From contig CM060732.1 in assembly GCA_030704615.1 (NCBI GenBank), positions 3,222,001 through 3,286,000 on the forward strand: a stretch of DNA of 64,000 nucleotides, given 5' to 3'. The translations under genes and the position numbers were made by a program. The notes beneath the pieces are model-generated. The model was not told the origin of the DNA, ran no database searches, and saw only the letters and a list, made by a program, of their open reading frames with translations. The DNA is from Takakia lepidozioides. Taxonomy: Eukaryota; Streptophyta; Takakiopsida; Takakiales; Takakiaceae. This document shows, piece after piece, positions 54,903 to 64,000 of this stretch (position 1 is its first letter; each line of letters opens with the position of its first letter).

Positions 54903-56440
54903 GTGGAGCTCTCTGGTGGAGAGTATGCTTCAGCCACAGTGTTGCCAGCCAAGAAGGATGTCTATGGCAATTGGACGGAGAGACGTATGTGCGGTGATTA
55001 CCGGCCTGTAAATCGTCAGACCAAGTCCGATAGGTATGCCATGCCGACACCAGAGGAGATCTTTGATGCCATTGGGCATTCCAAGGTCTTTAGCACGTTG
55101 GATTTACGATCCGGATATCACCAGTTGCCGATCAAGGAGGCGGATAAGCAAAAGACGGCATTCTGGGGGATCAATGAGCACGGGAGGATTGCCTATACCA
55201 GTGGCGGTTCTTACCATTTGGGCTTAAAAACGCTCCTGCTGAGTTTCAAAGAGTCATGGACAGGATTCTAGCAGGGGTGGAGTTTGCTCGGTGCTACATA
55301 GATGACATCATCATCTTTAGTGCTACGGTGGAGGAGCATGAGAGACACCTTCAGGGGGTATTTGAGCGCTTGAGGACGCACGGATTGAAGTTACATCCGG
55401 AACAGTGCAAGTTTTTCCACAACCAGATTGAGTATCTGGGTCACATGATATATCCTGGAGGATTGGGGGTACAGCAGACTAAGGTAGAGTCCATTGCACA
55501 GGTTCCACGCCCCACGGATGTGAGCCGAGTTCGAGCTTTCATGGGGTTAGCAAACTATTACAGACGGTTTGTTAAGGGATTTAGTGCCATTGCAAAGGCT
55601 CTAACCAAGCTGACCAAGGTGGACCAGGAGTGGCAGTGGGAAGATGAGCAAGAACAAGCTTTTCAAGAGCTCAAGGCGAGGTTGACCTCGGCGCCCATCT
55701 TGAGACGACCTATTAGGGGGCGTCCTTTTCAGCTGCATACAGATTGGAGCATGCTGGGGCTTGGAGCGGTGCTCACACAAGTGGATGATGAGGGAAGAGA
55801 GTTCGTAGTGGCTTATGCTAGCCGCTCGAACAATGCTGCAGAGTCTAAGTATAGCTCATATGAGGGAGAATGCTTAGCTGCAGTGTGGGCCGTGGCACAC
55901 TTCAGGTGCTATCTATACGGCAATCTCTTCACCCTTGTCACGGATCACCAACCACTCAAGTGGTTGATGGAGTCAGACAAGCTTACGGGGAAGCTTGCAC
56001 GGTGGACACTCATCCTTCAAGAGTATGACTTTCAGGTGGTGCATCGACCGGGTTTGGTCAATCGCAATGCAGATGGGTTGAGTCGCAATCCATGCACGAG
56101 CCAGCAGGATGACACTGGAGCTCGGTGGCATGGTGAGACGGACGAGGAGATGGTGCCCGGATGGCATGCATCTGCATTTCTGTGTATCTTGGCAGCGGAA
56201 AGCCAGGTTGGACCTGCAACAGGGATGACTGTAGATCAAGTGTCTGAGGACCCTGAGGCCAGCAATGAGCAAGGTGGTGCCAAAGATATACATGAGGATT
56301 CAGTTGTGTTGGACTACCTCCGCACTGGAGACACTGCAGCCACTGTGACTGCCAAGGAGAGGGATCGGTCCTACAACGAGCCAAGAGGTTCAAGTGGGAG
56401 GGGACACACCTGCTCCGAGTGTGGGAGGATGGTCGAGTGA
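54903..56440 (+). pseudogene. Reverse transcriptase and RNase H of the nested element
   Basis: ATVLPAKKDVYGNWTERRMC, FSTLDLRSGYHQLPIKEADK, then a one-base frameshift near 55190 (FLPFGLKNAPAEFQRVMDR in the next frame), CYIDDIIIFS (catalytic YxDD) and GHMIYPGGLGV. RNase H: LHTDWSMLGLGAVL, YEGECLAAVWAV, VTDHQPLKWLM, NADGLSRNP. A typical gypsy order. Confidence 0.85.
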
Positions 56441-57060
56441 GGATTGTGCCTCACCCAACACAGCGGCACGGTTAGTGCGGCATGCCCATGAGGAGTTGGG
56501 GCATTTTGGGGTGCGACGCACTCATAGTCTACTGCAGGGGCAGTATTGGTGGCGTGGTATGCACACAGAGGTGCAACAATTTGTGGCTAGGTGCATGGTG
56601 TGTGACAGGATGCGTGCTTCATTCAACGCCCCTACTCCACAATTGCACCCTCTTCCGATCATGGGATTGGGCTACAGGTGGAGTCTTGACTTCGCAGGGC
56701 CGTTGCCACTGACCATGCGCCACAACAAGTACGTGTTGGTGATGGTGGAGCACTTCTCCAAGTGGATTGAATTGGTTCCATTGCCTGATAAGGCTAGTGA
56801 GGGAGCTGCGTATGCATTCTTGGATTGTGTGCTTAGCCGATTCGGTGCTCCAGCTGAGGTACTCACGGACCAAGGGAGAGAGTTCATGGGGAGTTTCAGG
56901 CTTTGTGTGACAAGGCCTTGATAGACCACTGCACCACTTCTCGGGATCATCCTGAGGCCAATGGCTTGGCAGAGAGAGTTGTTCAGACAGTAAAGAGGGG
57001 TTTGCGCAAGTATGGTTTGCAGAAGGGACACCTAGGAGATTGGGACCTTCAGTTACCCTG
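56394..57060 (+). pseudogene. Integrase of the nested element
   Basis: HHCC domain (HAHEELGHFGVRRTH ... ARCMVCDRM), then the DDE core: SLDFAGPLPL, VLTDQGREFMGSF. After a frameshift near 56895 the core continues as HPEANGLAERVVQTVKRGLR with WLAMGYR. The three acidic residues are present but not in one frame. Confidence 0.8.
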
Positions 57061-57876
57061 GTTAGCCATGGGCTACAGGTAGCATCACTTGCCTCCTTCT
57101 CACCATACTTTCTTCTCTTTGGCCGAGAGCCGGATTTGCCTACATCTACTCGCAGAGAAGCTGCTACAGTTCTTAACCTTGACGATCCGGATGTGTGGGC
57201 ACGTGCATGTGAGCAGCGTGCAGAGTTGTTCAAGAAAGTCATGCCAATGGCTTTTGAGAACCTTGCCATTGCACAACACCGTGATACGTTGAGGTATGCT
57301 ACCATACGTGGTGGGGGCTATCGTCCTGGGGTTCGGAGATTCAACCCTGGTGACTACGTCTATCTGCAGCAGACTGCTCCTACGACCTTGGATGTGACTG
57401 CAGGATGTGTTATTTTGAGGGTTCGAGAGGTCTTTCCCTCAGGCGTCTTGGTCTTGGAGGGTCGGGATGGCATAACTTGGAAGGACCATGTGCGTAATTG
57501 TGCACCATGTCACCTTCCGAATGTCGATGGCAGGATAGACCCAAACTTGGCAGTGGTATCTGCAGGTTTGAGATGCATGTTGTGTGGGTCTGCTAGAGGG
57601 GCAGCCACCATGCTGGTGTGTGATCGATGCTCTAGAGGTTGGCATATGGGATGCTTGACTCCACCTCTTGAGATGGTTCCGGATGGGGATTGGTTATGTC
57701 CACATTGCATTGGATTGTGGGAGTGGATACAACCATGGAAGGCTAACAAGAAACGCAAGGCCCAGCTACTAGGAGACCTTGAACACACGAGGTCCTGGCT
57801 CAAGTTTACAGATTGCAAGACGGCGACTAACGATGGGGCTACTCTTGTACCCGACTTCTTGGTCTATAGAGTTTGA
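57040..57876 (+). CDS. Integrase C-terminus with PHD finger
   Basis: A single frame holds the end of integrase (SPYFLLFGREPDLPTSTRRE; YRPGVRRFNPGDYVYLQQTA, the GPY/F-like beta domain) and then a C4HC3 PHD finger at about 57570-57715: CMLCGSARGAATMLVCDRC, SRGWHMGCLTPPLEMVPDGD, WLCPHC. PHD fingers of this form read the histone H3 tail. Here it takes the place where chromoviruses carry a chromodomain, which suggests a role in choosing integration sites. The finger is intact. Confidence 0.8.
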   Translation: MGPSVTLVSHGLQVASLASFSPYFLLFGREPDLPTSTRREAATVLNLDDPDVWARACEQRAELFKKVMPMAFENLAIAQHRDTLRYATIRGGGYRPGVRRFNPGDYVYLQQTAPTTLDVTAGCVILRVREVFPSGVLVLEGRDGITWKDHVRNCAPCHLPNVDGRIDPNLAVVSAGLRCMLCGSARGAATMLVCDRCSRGWHMGCLTPPLEMVPDGDWLCPHCIGLWEWIQPWKANKKRKAQLLGDLEHTRSWLKFTDCKTATNDGATLVPDFLVYRV

Positions 57877-57976
57877 GTGCAATAGGGACAGTGATAGAGG
57901 ACTTAGTATGGCTGTGGCTATTACATCTTGTAGCTATCTGGAGGTAGAGGGACCTACCCACCAGCTAGGGGGGCGA

Positions 57977-58064
57977 TTGTGGCAGACTACTTTATTGTGC
58001 ATATATGTGTGGTGTGGTTTGGACAGCGATGTAGTTGTGTAGCGATACGTATGCGTACGACAGC
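57977..58064 (+). repeat. 86-bp direct repeat before the right terminal repeat
   Basis: ATTGTGGCAGACTAC...GTATGCGTACGACAGC is repeated with a few changes at 58422-58507, directly after the right terminal repeat. A polypurine-like AGGGGGGCG lies just before it at 57967-57975. Confidence 0.85.
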
Positions 58065-58422
58065 TGTCAAGTTAAATAAGCACAGTGTGAAAACAACTAG
58101 AATAAAGCTAGTTATTTGTATTTAACACTTGGATTTAGGTCAAGTGTTAAGTCAGGTGTCAAGTTTAGTTTGACACCTGAACCGCCTTATCTTCACGAGA
58201 GCGGCAGTCGCGCAACTCATCTCTCTCGAGTTGAGCCTGCGCGACCGAGCTCCTTCATGCGTTTAGATCTGAGTGTGCTTATGATGGGAGTGTAGGTTGT
58301 TGTGGGGTGGAGTCCCCATAGCTTGGGGTGCCCCTGGCTCGACTTCTATTTTAAAGAGTGATAGCGATGGATTTCATATTTCTTGTGTTGAGAGTGTGTG
58401 TCATTTTAGCTTTTGTTTATCA
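58065..58422 (+). repeat. Right terminal repeat of the nested element
   Basis: 358 bp, 2 differences from 46627-46984. Followed by the second 86-bp copy (58422-58507) and then ACAAT, the target-site duplication. Confidence 0.85.
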
Positions 58423-58512
58423 TTGTGGTAGACTACTTTATTGTGCATATATGTGTGGTGTGGTTTGGACAGCGATGTAGTTGTGTAGCGATACGTATGC
58501 GCATGACACAAT

Positions 58513-59566
58513 CAACAACAACAACACCAACACAAACACCACCAGCAACACAACCACCACCAAGCCAACAGACACTGGTACAAGCCACAGCAGGGCCATC
58601 TACTCAAGAGGTAAACCCTGTAACACTACCAAGTGTCATGGTAGCATCAACTTCAGTAGCAGTGGATGATTTCCAAATCATACCATGCAAGCAGGATGGG
58701 GAATGGTTAAAGTATTCAGAGGAATACTTTAAAATGATGGTAGTACCAGCCCACCAAATCCCAAAAATACTGGAGAAGGTTTTCAGAGCCTTAAATCCCT
58801 GCAAATCATTGGGTCAATTGCATTTGCTCAATCAAACTCTTATTCCTCTGAGATATAGGATGAGGCCACTGGCTAAGGAGGAGACATGGTCAGGGGCAGA
58901 ATTGGTTGAATTCTGGCGCCAGGCTCCCCTGGAATACAAAGAGCTGGTAGCTTACATGTGGGCAGTGGGGCAATTGAAGATTAATCCTACCCGGCAGTAA
59001 CCATTGTGATGGGATGCCCAAGTTTTTATATTGGCAGTTACTTCTACCGCATGTTCGTGACAACGAGGGGAAGTTGGCAGCGCTATGAGAGTATTGAAAA
59101 AGATACTCACTGGGAATTACCCAAATTCCAGCCACCAAAGAGAGTCACAGGCACTTCAGCATATATGAATAGGCCACTGTATGCTGAAGCATGGCGCCAG
59201 GCGAAGGACCACTTTTCACCATTGGTATTGGACAGAGACCACCCTTTCAAAGAAACAGGGGTCCAAGCTGTTAACTGGTTAATGGGCAGCAAGGCAACAA
59301 AACACATTATACCCTGGACCAAGGAGGAGCTGCAAACCTACCGCGAAACCTTGACCAATAAAATTGATATGGTACGAGGGGACGGGATAGCAGAACACCC
59401 TGACGAAGAAAACTGGCCTACTCACGAACTAGAGGAGCAACCAGACAGTGATGATAACAGGAACAAGAAGCTGCCACCACGACAATCTTGGGACGCACTT
59501 CCTACCTTGCAGACAGGCATGCCACCACCTAACATCCCCAAGAGATACAACAAGCACAGGAACTGA
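58513..59566 (+). pseudogene. Accessory ORF, C-terminal part
   Basis: Continues the frame interrupted at 46626: a Thr/Pro/Gln-rich linker, then DGEWLKYSEEYFKMM, PKILEKVFRALNPCKSLGQL, GAELVEFWRQAPLEYKELVA; stop at 58998. A second frame (59006-59566) gives SYFYRMFVTTRGSWQRYESI, YAEAWRQAKDHFSPLVLDRD and a charged tail, so a frameshift probably splits one protein. No known domain. Ends about 20 bp before the polypurine tract. Confidence 0.55.
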
Positions 59567-59587
59567 CGAAATTGTGCGGACACAATT

Positions 59588-59610
59588 TCAAAAGAGGGGG
59601 GGGGAATAAA
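59588..59610 (+). promoter_or_regulatory. Polypurine tract
   Basis: CAAAAGAGGGGGGGGGAATAAA lies directly before the TGATAAC start of the 3' LTR, the normal site for plus-strand priming. Confidence 0.75.
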
Positions 59611-60472
59611 TGATAACGGCTATGCTACGAGGGACAGACAACGAGGGTCACAACGGGACATACCGGGTAGTGATGGACGTACACTACCTGAGCCAAAGGC
59701 AGAGACGGCTAAGTACGCGGTACTTAGCCAATGGCGGGACAAGGGTACATTACCACGAGAGCAGTAGTGGGTAGTGTAGTAATCGTGAGCCGTGAACCAC
59801 GATATCACACGGCCACGTTAGCATCGGCTTTAACCAATAGAGGGAGTAGTGGACCGTTTACCACTATGGCTCACGACCACTGCAACGAGCCACTTTTTAG
59901 CAAACCTTTTAGGTTGCGTAGGCAGTTAGGCAAACAGTTATTAACGACCTTAGGCTGTAACGGCTCTTTCGAGCATAGTATAAAAAGACTGCACGCAACT
60001 TAGAGGGTGTGTGCAATATGAGTATGAGTATCAGTGATCAATGTGTACTTCTGTGATGATGTGACAAACTCTGAAATAAAGCCATGATATTCGAAGTATC
60101 TCTGTGTAGAGTGAATGTGAGATGGAGAGAATGTGCATTATGAGAGAACGTGAGATGGTGAGAATGTGTATCATCTCAGAATAGTTCTTGTTTTATCTCG
60201 ACTACCATCTGCTTGTATGAACAAAGAGGCTTCAGTCTTTTCGACTAAGATCTTTTATGCTAAAGAGACTGTAGATTGGGCTTAATCAACAGGATTTAGC
60301 AACCTGCAGGGATATGGCTTCATACGACGTTCATGGTTTAGCTATCCTTAAAACGATTACTTCGTAATCGTTTCTAGAAGCATACCGTCGGACAACCTCT
60401 GTTGCATGTCTTAGGAAATGGGCAGTAGTGTTGATAACTTGTTTTGTCTAAGTCATAAATCAGCGGTTAACA
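59611..60472 (+). repeat. 3' LTR of the Tat/Athila-like element
   Basis: 862 bp, TGATAACGG...GGTTAACA. TATAAAAAG at 59979-59987. The part from about 59970 on matches the 5' LTR. The 59618-59965 portion has no counterpart there. Confidence 0.75.
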
Positions 60473-62117
60473 GGGGGTTTGATATAGAGACCATTTTTTA
60501 GACGTAGGTGGGGGTAGAGGGGATGGCAACCGTGGGTGAAGATACGTAGATTGGGGTAGTTGGGATGGCAACTGCAGATGAATAACTGTAGATTGGGGTA
60601 GCTGGAATAGTAGCTATGGATGGGTATTGGCGGATGTGAGCGTGGGTGTGGGTATTAGTGCGGGCATGAAGTGGCGGATAAATATGGCCAGGATATGGTC
60701 ACGGGCCTGCCTGGGTATGAGCGTGTCTATGGGGATGACATGTGGAGTGGGGAATAATAAAGGGGTTATTGTTGCCATGTAGAGCAGGGGGGTGCGGTGT
60801 GCCCAGGATAATGATGGTGATTTGAGGGCTTGTGAGCCTGTACTGGTCATATAAGAGGGGTGTGGGGAAAAATGTGGGCTAGGGTATATGTGTGTTGATC
60901 AGTCTGTTAGTAGGGTGGATGGATAGGTGACTGGCCGGCTGGGTGAGTGTCCGGCTGATTGGATGAACGTCTCCGCACAGTCGGCGGGCGGCAGGTTTAT
61001 TAGAGATATACGGCTGTGATTTGATAGTATGAGAGGGATCATTGGATGTGCATAGGTGTGGGGGCGGGCGCGGATATATGTAGATTGGGGTAGTTGTGGT
61101 GGCCACCATAGATAAATAACTGCAGATTGGGGTAGCTGGGATAGCATCCGCCGATGGGTATCGGCGGGTGTGGGCATTAGTGCGGGGATGAAGCGGGGGC
61201 TAGATATGGCCATGGTTTGGCCACGGGGCTGCCTATGGATGAGCGTGGCTATGGGGATGAAATGTGGAGTGGGTAATAATACAGGGGCTAGTGTACCCAT
61301 GTAGAGCAGGTGGGTAAGGTGAGAAGCCCAGGATAATGAAGGGGATTCAGAGGCTTGCAGGCCTATACTAGTTATATGTGAGGGGTATGTGGAGAAATGT
61401 GGGCTGGGAGGGGCATGTGTATGTGAATCAGTCTATTAGCAATATAAGTGGATAGGTGACTGGTCGGCTGGATGAATGTCCGGCTGGCAGGATGAAAGTC
61501 AACGCACAGCCCACGGGCAACGGTTTCCCATGAGGGACATGTTGTGGTATTATTAGAGATAGTCGGCTGTGATCTGGTAGTATCAGATGTGGGGCGTGGG
61601 GTTTCATGATGAGAGGGACCGTTGGATGTGCATGGGTGTGGGGATGGGTATTGTGGGTATTTGAATATTTTGGTGGAGGGTTTTTTTAAGGTGGTAGGTG
61701 GTCCAGGTGTCAGATATTTGGAACAGGGGTAGCGGGCTGGTAAGCGGCGATTGGTACAGGTGTGGGAATGGTGTAAATAGCCAGTATCCCAGCGGTGAGC
61801 CGTATGAGCAGTTGGTTTGAGGGACGGCTGTTGGTGCTAACGGATTGTAAAAGAGATGAGCATCGCATGAATAATGCAGGCGCACGGGGTGTGAGCTTAG
61901 CTGTTGGTGAGAGAAATGCAAACACTGAGAGAGGCGCTTGGAAGCGTAGGATGCATCGTGATATTGCAATAACACAGGGGTGGTTACAGTCAAGCCGCAG
62001 CTTGCAAAGAGAAAGAGAAGTAGGTAGATAGCCAGAGAGGAGGACAGTCGGGTGTGAGGGAAGAATCTAGATAGCTCCCAACGGTCACTTGTGTAGCCCG
62101 AGGGCCACAATAGTGTT
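60473..62117. repeat. G-rich tandem duplication, unit about 533 bp, noncoding
   Basis: Marker blocks recur at an offset of 532-534 bp: AGATTGGGGTAG (60547/61081 and 60590/61122), GGCATGAAG/GGGATGAAG, AATGTGGAGTGGG, ATGTAGAGCAGG and CCCAGGATAATGA. Two units cover about 60546-61620. The top strand is rich in G and T and poor in C. No protein is recognised on either strand. Confidence 0.75.
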
Positions 62118-63780
62118 TTACGCATTGGTCGTATTGTCGATCACAGTGATGGTGGCCAGGGCCTGGTCATTGGCAGTGTGAAGGATGGCAGGCAGCTGCT
62201 GTTTGGTGTGTTCGGATGTAGGCATGGCTGCAAGAAATCCCGTGGTGTCAAATTTAGGAGGCCCGTCGTGTTGGAGCTCGATGAGGGCTGCAGGCCTATA
62301 TCCCCCTGTTTGTGGAGTTGGTATGTTGTTGGAGTCAACTTGTCCGGCAGGGTGATTGGTCATGCTCGGGGGAAGCGAGAGCTTCTCAAGGACCAAGTTA
62401 GCATGAGCGTAGAAGTGGGCCAGGTTGGCCCCTAGATTCTTAGTGATTCTTGCAGCGAAACCGAGTACGCATGGTGTTCCGCCTGTTGGGCGGCCAAGGT
62501 AGAAGCAACCCGCTTTTCCATGGCTGCTAGATCACCCCGTATATTCGTCTTGATTGAAATGGCATGGTGCGCCAGTTTCCTGTCAATTTCGCTCATCATA
62601 GAGGCAAGCCCTGCAGCCGATCCAGAGTCGGTCTGGATGTTGAGAGAGTTAACTGTGTCAGCCAAAGCTTGATTTATGTTGGCCACACGGAGACACTTCA
62701 GAATGTCGTTAGCTGGGGGGGGGTAGAACCATGCAGGCTGTGAGTGTGTGGTTTGAAGTTGACGTATTTGTCGATGACGAGGATATGCGGTTTGTGGCAC
62801 CACTGAGCATAGATACTGGGGTTCTTACAAGTGAGGCATGCCATGCCTGAGTGCTTGAACTTCTCTGTCGGGGCTACTCCACTAAAGTAGATTAAGAGCA
62901 TCTTCTGTCACAGCTTGAGTGTGCAGCTGGTTAAGGTTCTTGACTACCAATGTGAGCACATCACGTTCCGCTACGACTTCTTGCGGTGTTGCGGTGAGGC
63001 CAGTCACACTGGTACGGCGGGAGCGGAGCTGCGGTTTTAAGAGAGTGTGTTCGATTCTGACTCCTTGTGCACATCCTTTTCTTAGAGTCCGCGGAAGCCA
63101 GGTAGATAAACAAAACTTAGTATCAGGCCTTGATTTTTGGACATACATAATCTCAAACTCGTCGCCATGCAAGAATGTTTCCATGATGAAGTGCATTGCG
63201 AGTTTATGGTCGACGGTGCCCTGTAAGACTTCACTGGACAGATACAACGAAAGGTATTTGGTGGAGGCGTTAAGCTCAAATGCCTTCTCTACTTTCCCTT
63301 GCATAGGTATCCCGGAAGCCATTTCCATAACAAAGGCTCGGTTGCCTTTCAGGAGAGCAATACCATCAATGGCAGGGTTCAGTAATTCCACTTTTAGTAG
63401 GCCTAACCACTGTTTGCTCCCGTGCTTGGTGAAGGCAATGATTGGTGAATAAAGGACCTTACCCAAGGGGATGTTCATGTCGTCGAACTCTTTTTTTGCA
63501 CGGTACAGAGCCTGCTCCTTGGGCATATCGGTGTCGCTATCAAATCGAATCATGATGTGGTGAGGTTGGCGGATAATCCAGAATCTGGGTCAACCGGGGT
63601 GCCCTTTGGTAACTGAGTGAGTGGGTAGAGTTGTCCCTCCTTCCCATCCGATCTAGTAGCAGGAAAATAGAGCTGGGGAACATGGGGGAATGCTTTGTAG
63701 CAGTACCTTAAGTAGTGAATTTCTGAGTCTTGGAGGCCAAGCTTACGGAGTTCTGTCGTTGGGCGCGTCTCCTCAACGTC
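62118..63780 (-). pseudogene. Degenerate retroelement ORF1-like protein
   Basis: Joined over several frames from about 63780: TELRKLGLQDSEIHYLRYCY, QLYPLTQLPKGTPVDPDSG, then DSDTDMPKEQALYRAKKEFD, SKQWLGLLKVELLNPAIDGI, ALLKGNRAFVMEMASG (RNP/RRM-like alternation), AMHFIMETFLHGDEFEIMY, a Cys-rich HSGMACLTCKNPSIYAQWCH, and a coiled coil (DLAAMEKRVASTLAAQQAEH). Frameshifts at about 63560, 62890, the G9 run at 62712 and 62420. The order RRM-like, Cys-rich, coiled coil resembles LINE ORF1, but no reverse transcriptase is in the window, so this is tentative. Confidence 0.35.
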
Positions 63781-64000
63781 TCCTCAAGTGCGTGCGTCTC
63801 GAGCGCAAGGTATCCCATCCAAAGCTATGGAGAAGTCGGGGCACTAGAGATTGCTAGTTGAGGGGATGAATCGTGCAAGCCCCTTGACTTTTTGGAATCG
63901 GAGTGCGAGCTCCCTGCCGTACTGTTGAATGCACTAGAGGGGCGTTTGAGGCCCGGGCTAGCTGCCTCCAGCCCCGCTGGTGATGTGAGTTGTGCTGGCT
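63781..64000. other. Right edge, no gene recognised
   Basis: No convincing coding sequence; may be the 5' leader of the minus-strand retroelement. Confidence 0.35.

Larger units (their letters stand above)
46627..58507 (+). mobile_element. Nested Ty3/gypsy element with DNMT3-like methyltransferase and PHD finger
   Basis: Bounded by ACAAT at 46622-46626 and 58508-58512, a 5-bp target-site duplication. Joining the flanks across it restores the reading frame of the accessory ORF. Content: terminal repeat 46627-46984, captured host fragments (47.2-48.6 kb), an ORF of unknown function, gag, CCHC knuckles, protease, cytosine methyltransferase, RT, RNase H, integrase, PHD finger, terminal repeat 58065-58422. 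The terminal repeats differ at only 2 of 358 positions, so the insertion is recent. The ORFs, by contrast, carry many frameshifts. Confidence 0.8.
36954..60472 (+). mobile_element. Tat/Athila-like Ty3/gypsy retrotransposon with nested insertion
   Basis: 5' LTR 36954-37466, primer site, gag, protease, RT, RNase H, integrase and an accessory ORF interrupted at 46626 by an 11.9-kb element. The accessory ORF resumes at 58513; a polypurine tract and the 3' LTR (59611-60472) follow. Outer target-site duplications do not match (AGGAA on the left, GGGGG on the right). The left LTR follows an older integrase fragment of the same family, as if two elements had recombined. Confidence 0.75.

Noticed and set aside
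60614-61300. Minus-strand Pro/Thr/His-rich ORFs in the 60.5-61.6 kb region
   Set aside because: Composition simply mirrors the G/T-rich repeat, and the two repeat units do not keep the same frame.

Overview
The window is eukaryotic nuclear DNA made almost entirely of mobile and multicopy sequence. It has spliced genes, AATAAA signals, plant-type Ty3/gypsy retrotransposons and fragments of plant genes (a CSI1-like cellulose-synthase-interactive exon and an RPB2 exon). A streptophyte, most plausibly a charophyte green alga such as Chara, fits best. That placement is an inference; no sequence here fixes the species.

Layout. 0.4-1.2 kb: fragments of a SWIM-type transposase and of a retrotransposon DNA methyltransferase. 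1.6-7.6 kb (minus): copy A of a multi-exon gene with an N-terminal ParB/Srx-like domain and a C-terminal amino-methyltransferase-like domain. 7.9-10.0 kb: SWIM transposase copy lacking its catalytic core. 10.2-12.65 kb (minus): coiled-coil accessory ORF of an LTR retrotransposon. 13.1-14.8 kb: head-to-head pair of unknown paralogues. 15.0-17.5 kb: palindrome array plus truncated copy B of the ParB-methyltransferase gene. 17.5-23.0 kb (minus): chromodomain Ty3/gypsy element with a 5' LTR and no recognisable 3' LTR. 23.0-28.9 kb (minus): palindrome array plus copy C, the most complete copy. 29.2-30.9 kb: 53-bp palindrome monomers in a 212-bp higher-order repeat. 31.3-34.8 kb: near-full-length SWIM transposase. 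35.8-60.5 kb: Tat/Athila-like gypsy sequence with a long accessory ORF. A second, 11.9-kb element (46.6-58.5 kb) is nested in that accessory ORF. It carries gag, protease, a DNMT3-like cytosine methyltransferase, RT/RNase H, integrase and a PHD finger, plus captured host gene pieces. 60.5-62.1 kb: noncoding G-rich tandem duplication. 62.1-63.8 kb (minus): degenerate ORF1-like retroelement sequence.

Two points stand out. First, three related copies of a ParB-plus-beta-class methyltransferase gene are each surrounded by, and carry in their introns, short perfect palindromes. Copy A has only the TTGCGTYRACGCAA family; copies B and C have only the ATGCGGYRCCGCAT family. This looks like a protein-site pairing of parS or methylase-recognition type. 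Second, a gypsy element combines a DNMT3-like writer with a PHD-finger reader. Most ORFs carry nonsense codons or frameshifts. Many of the stops look like CAG-to-TAG changes, as expected of methylated transposon DNA, so most copies are probably not expressed intact.
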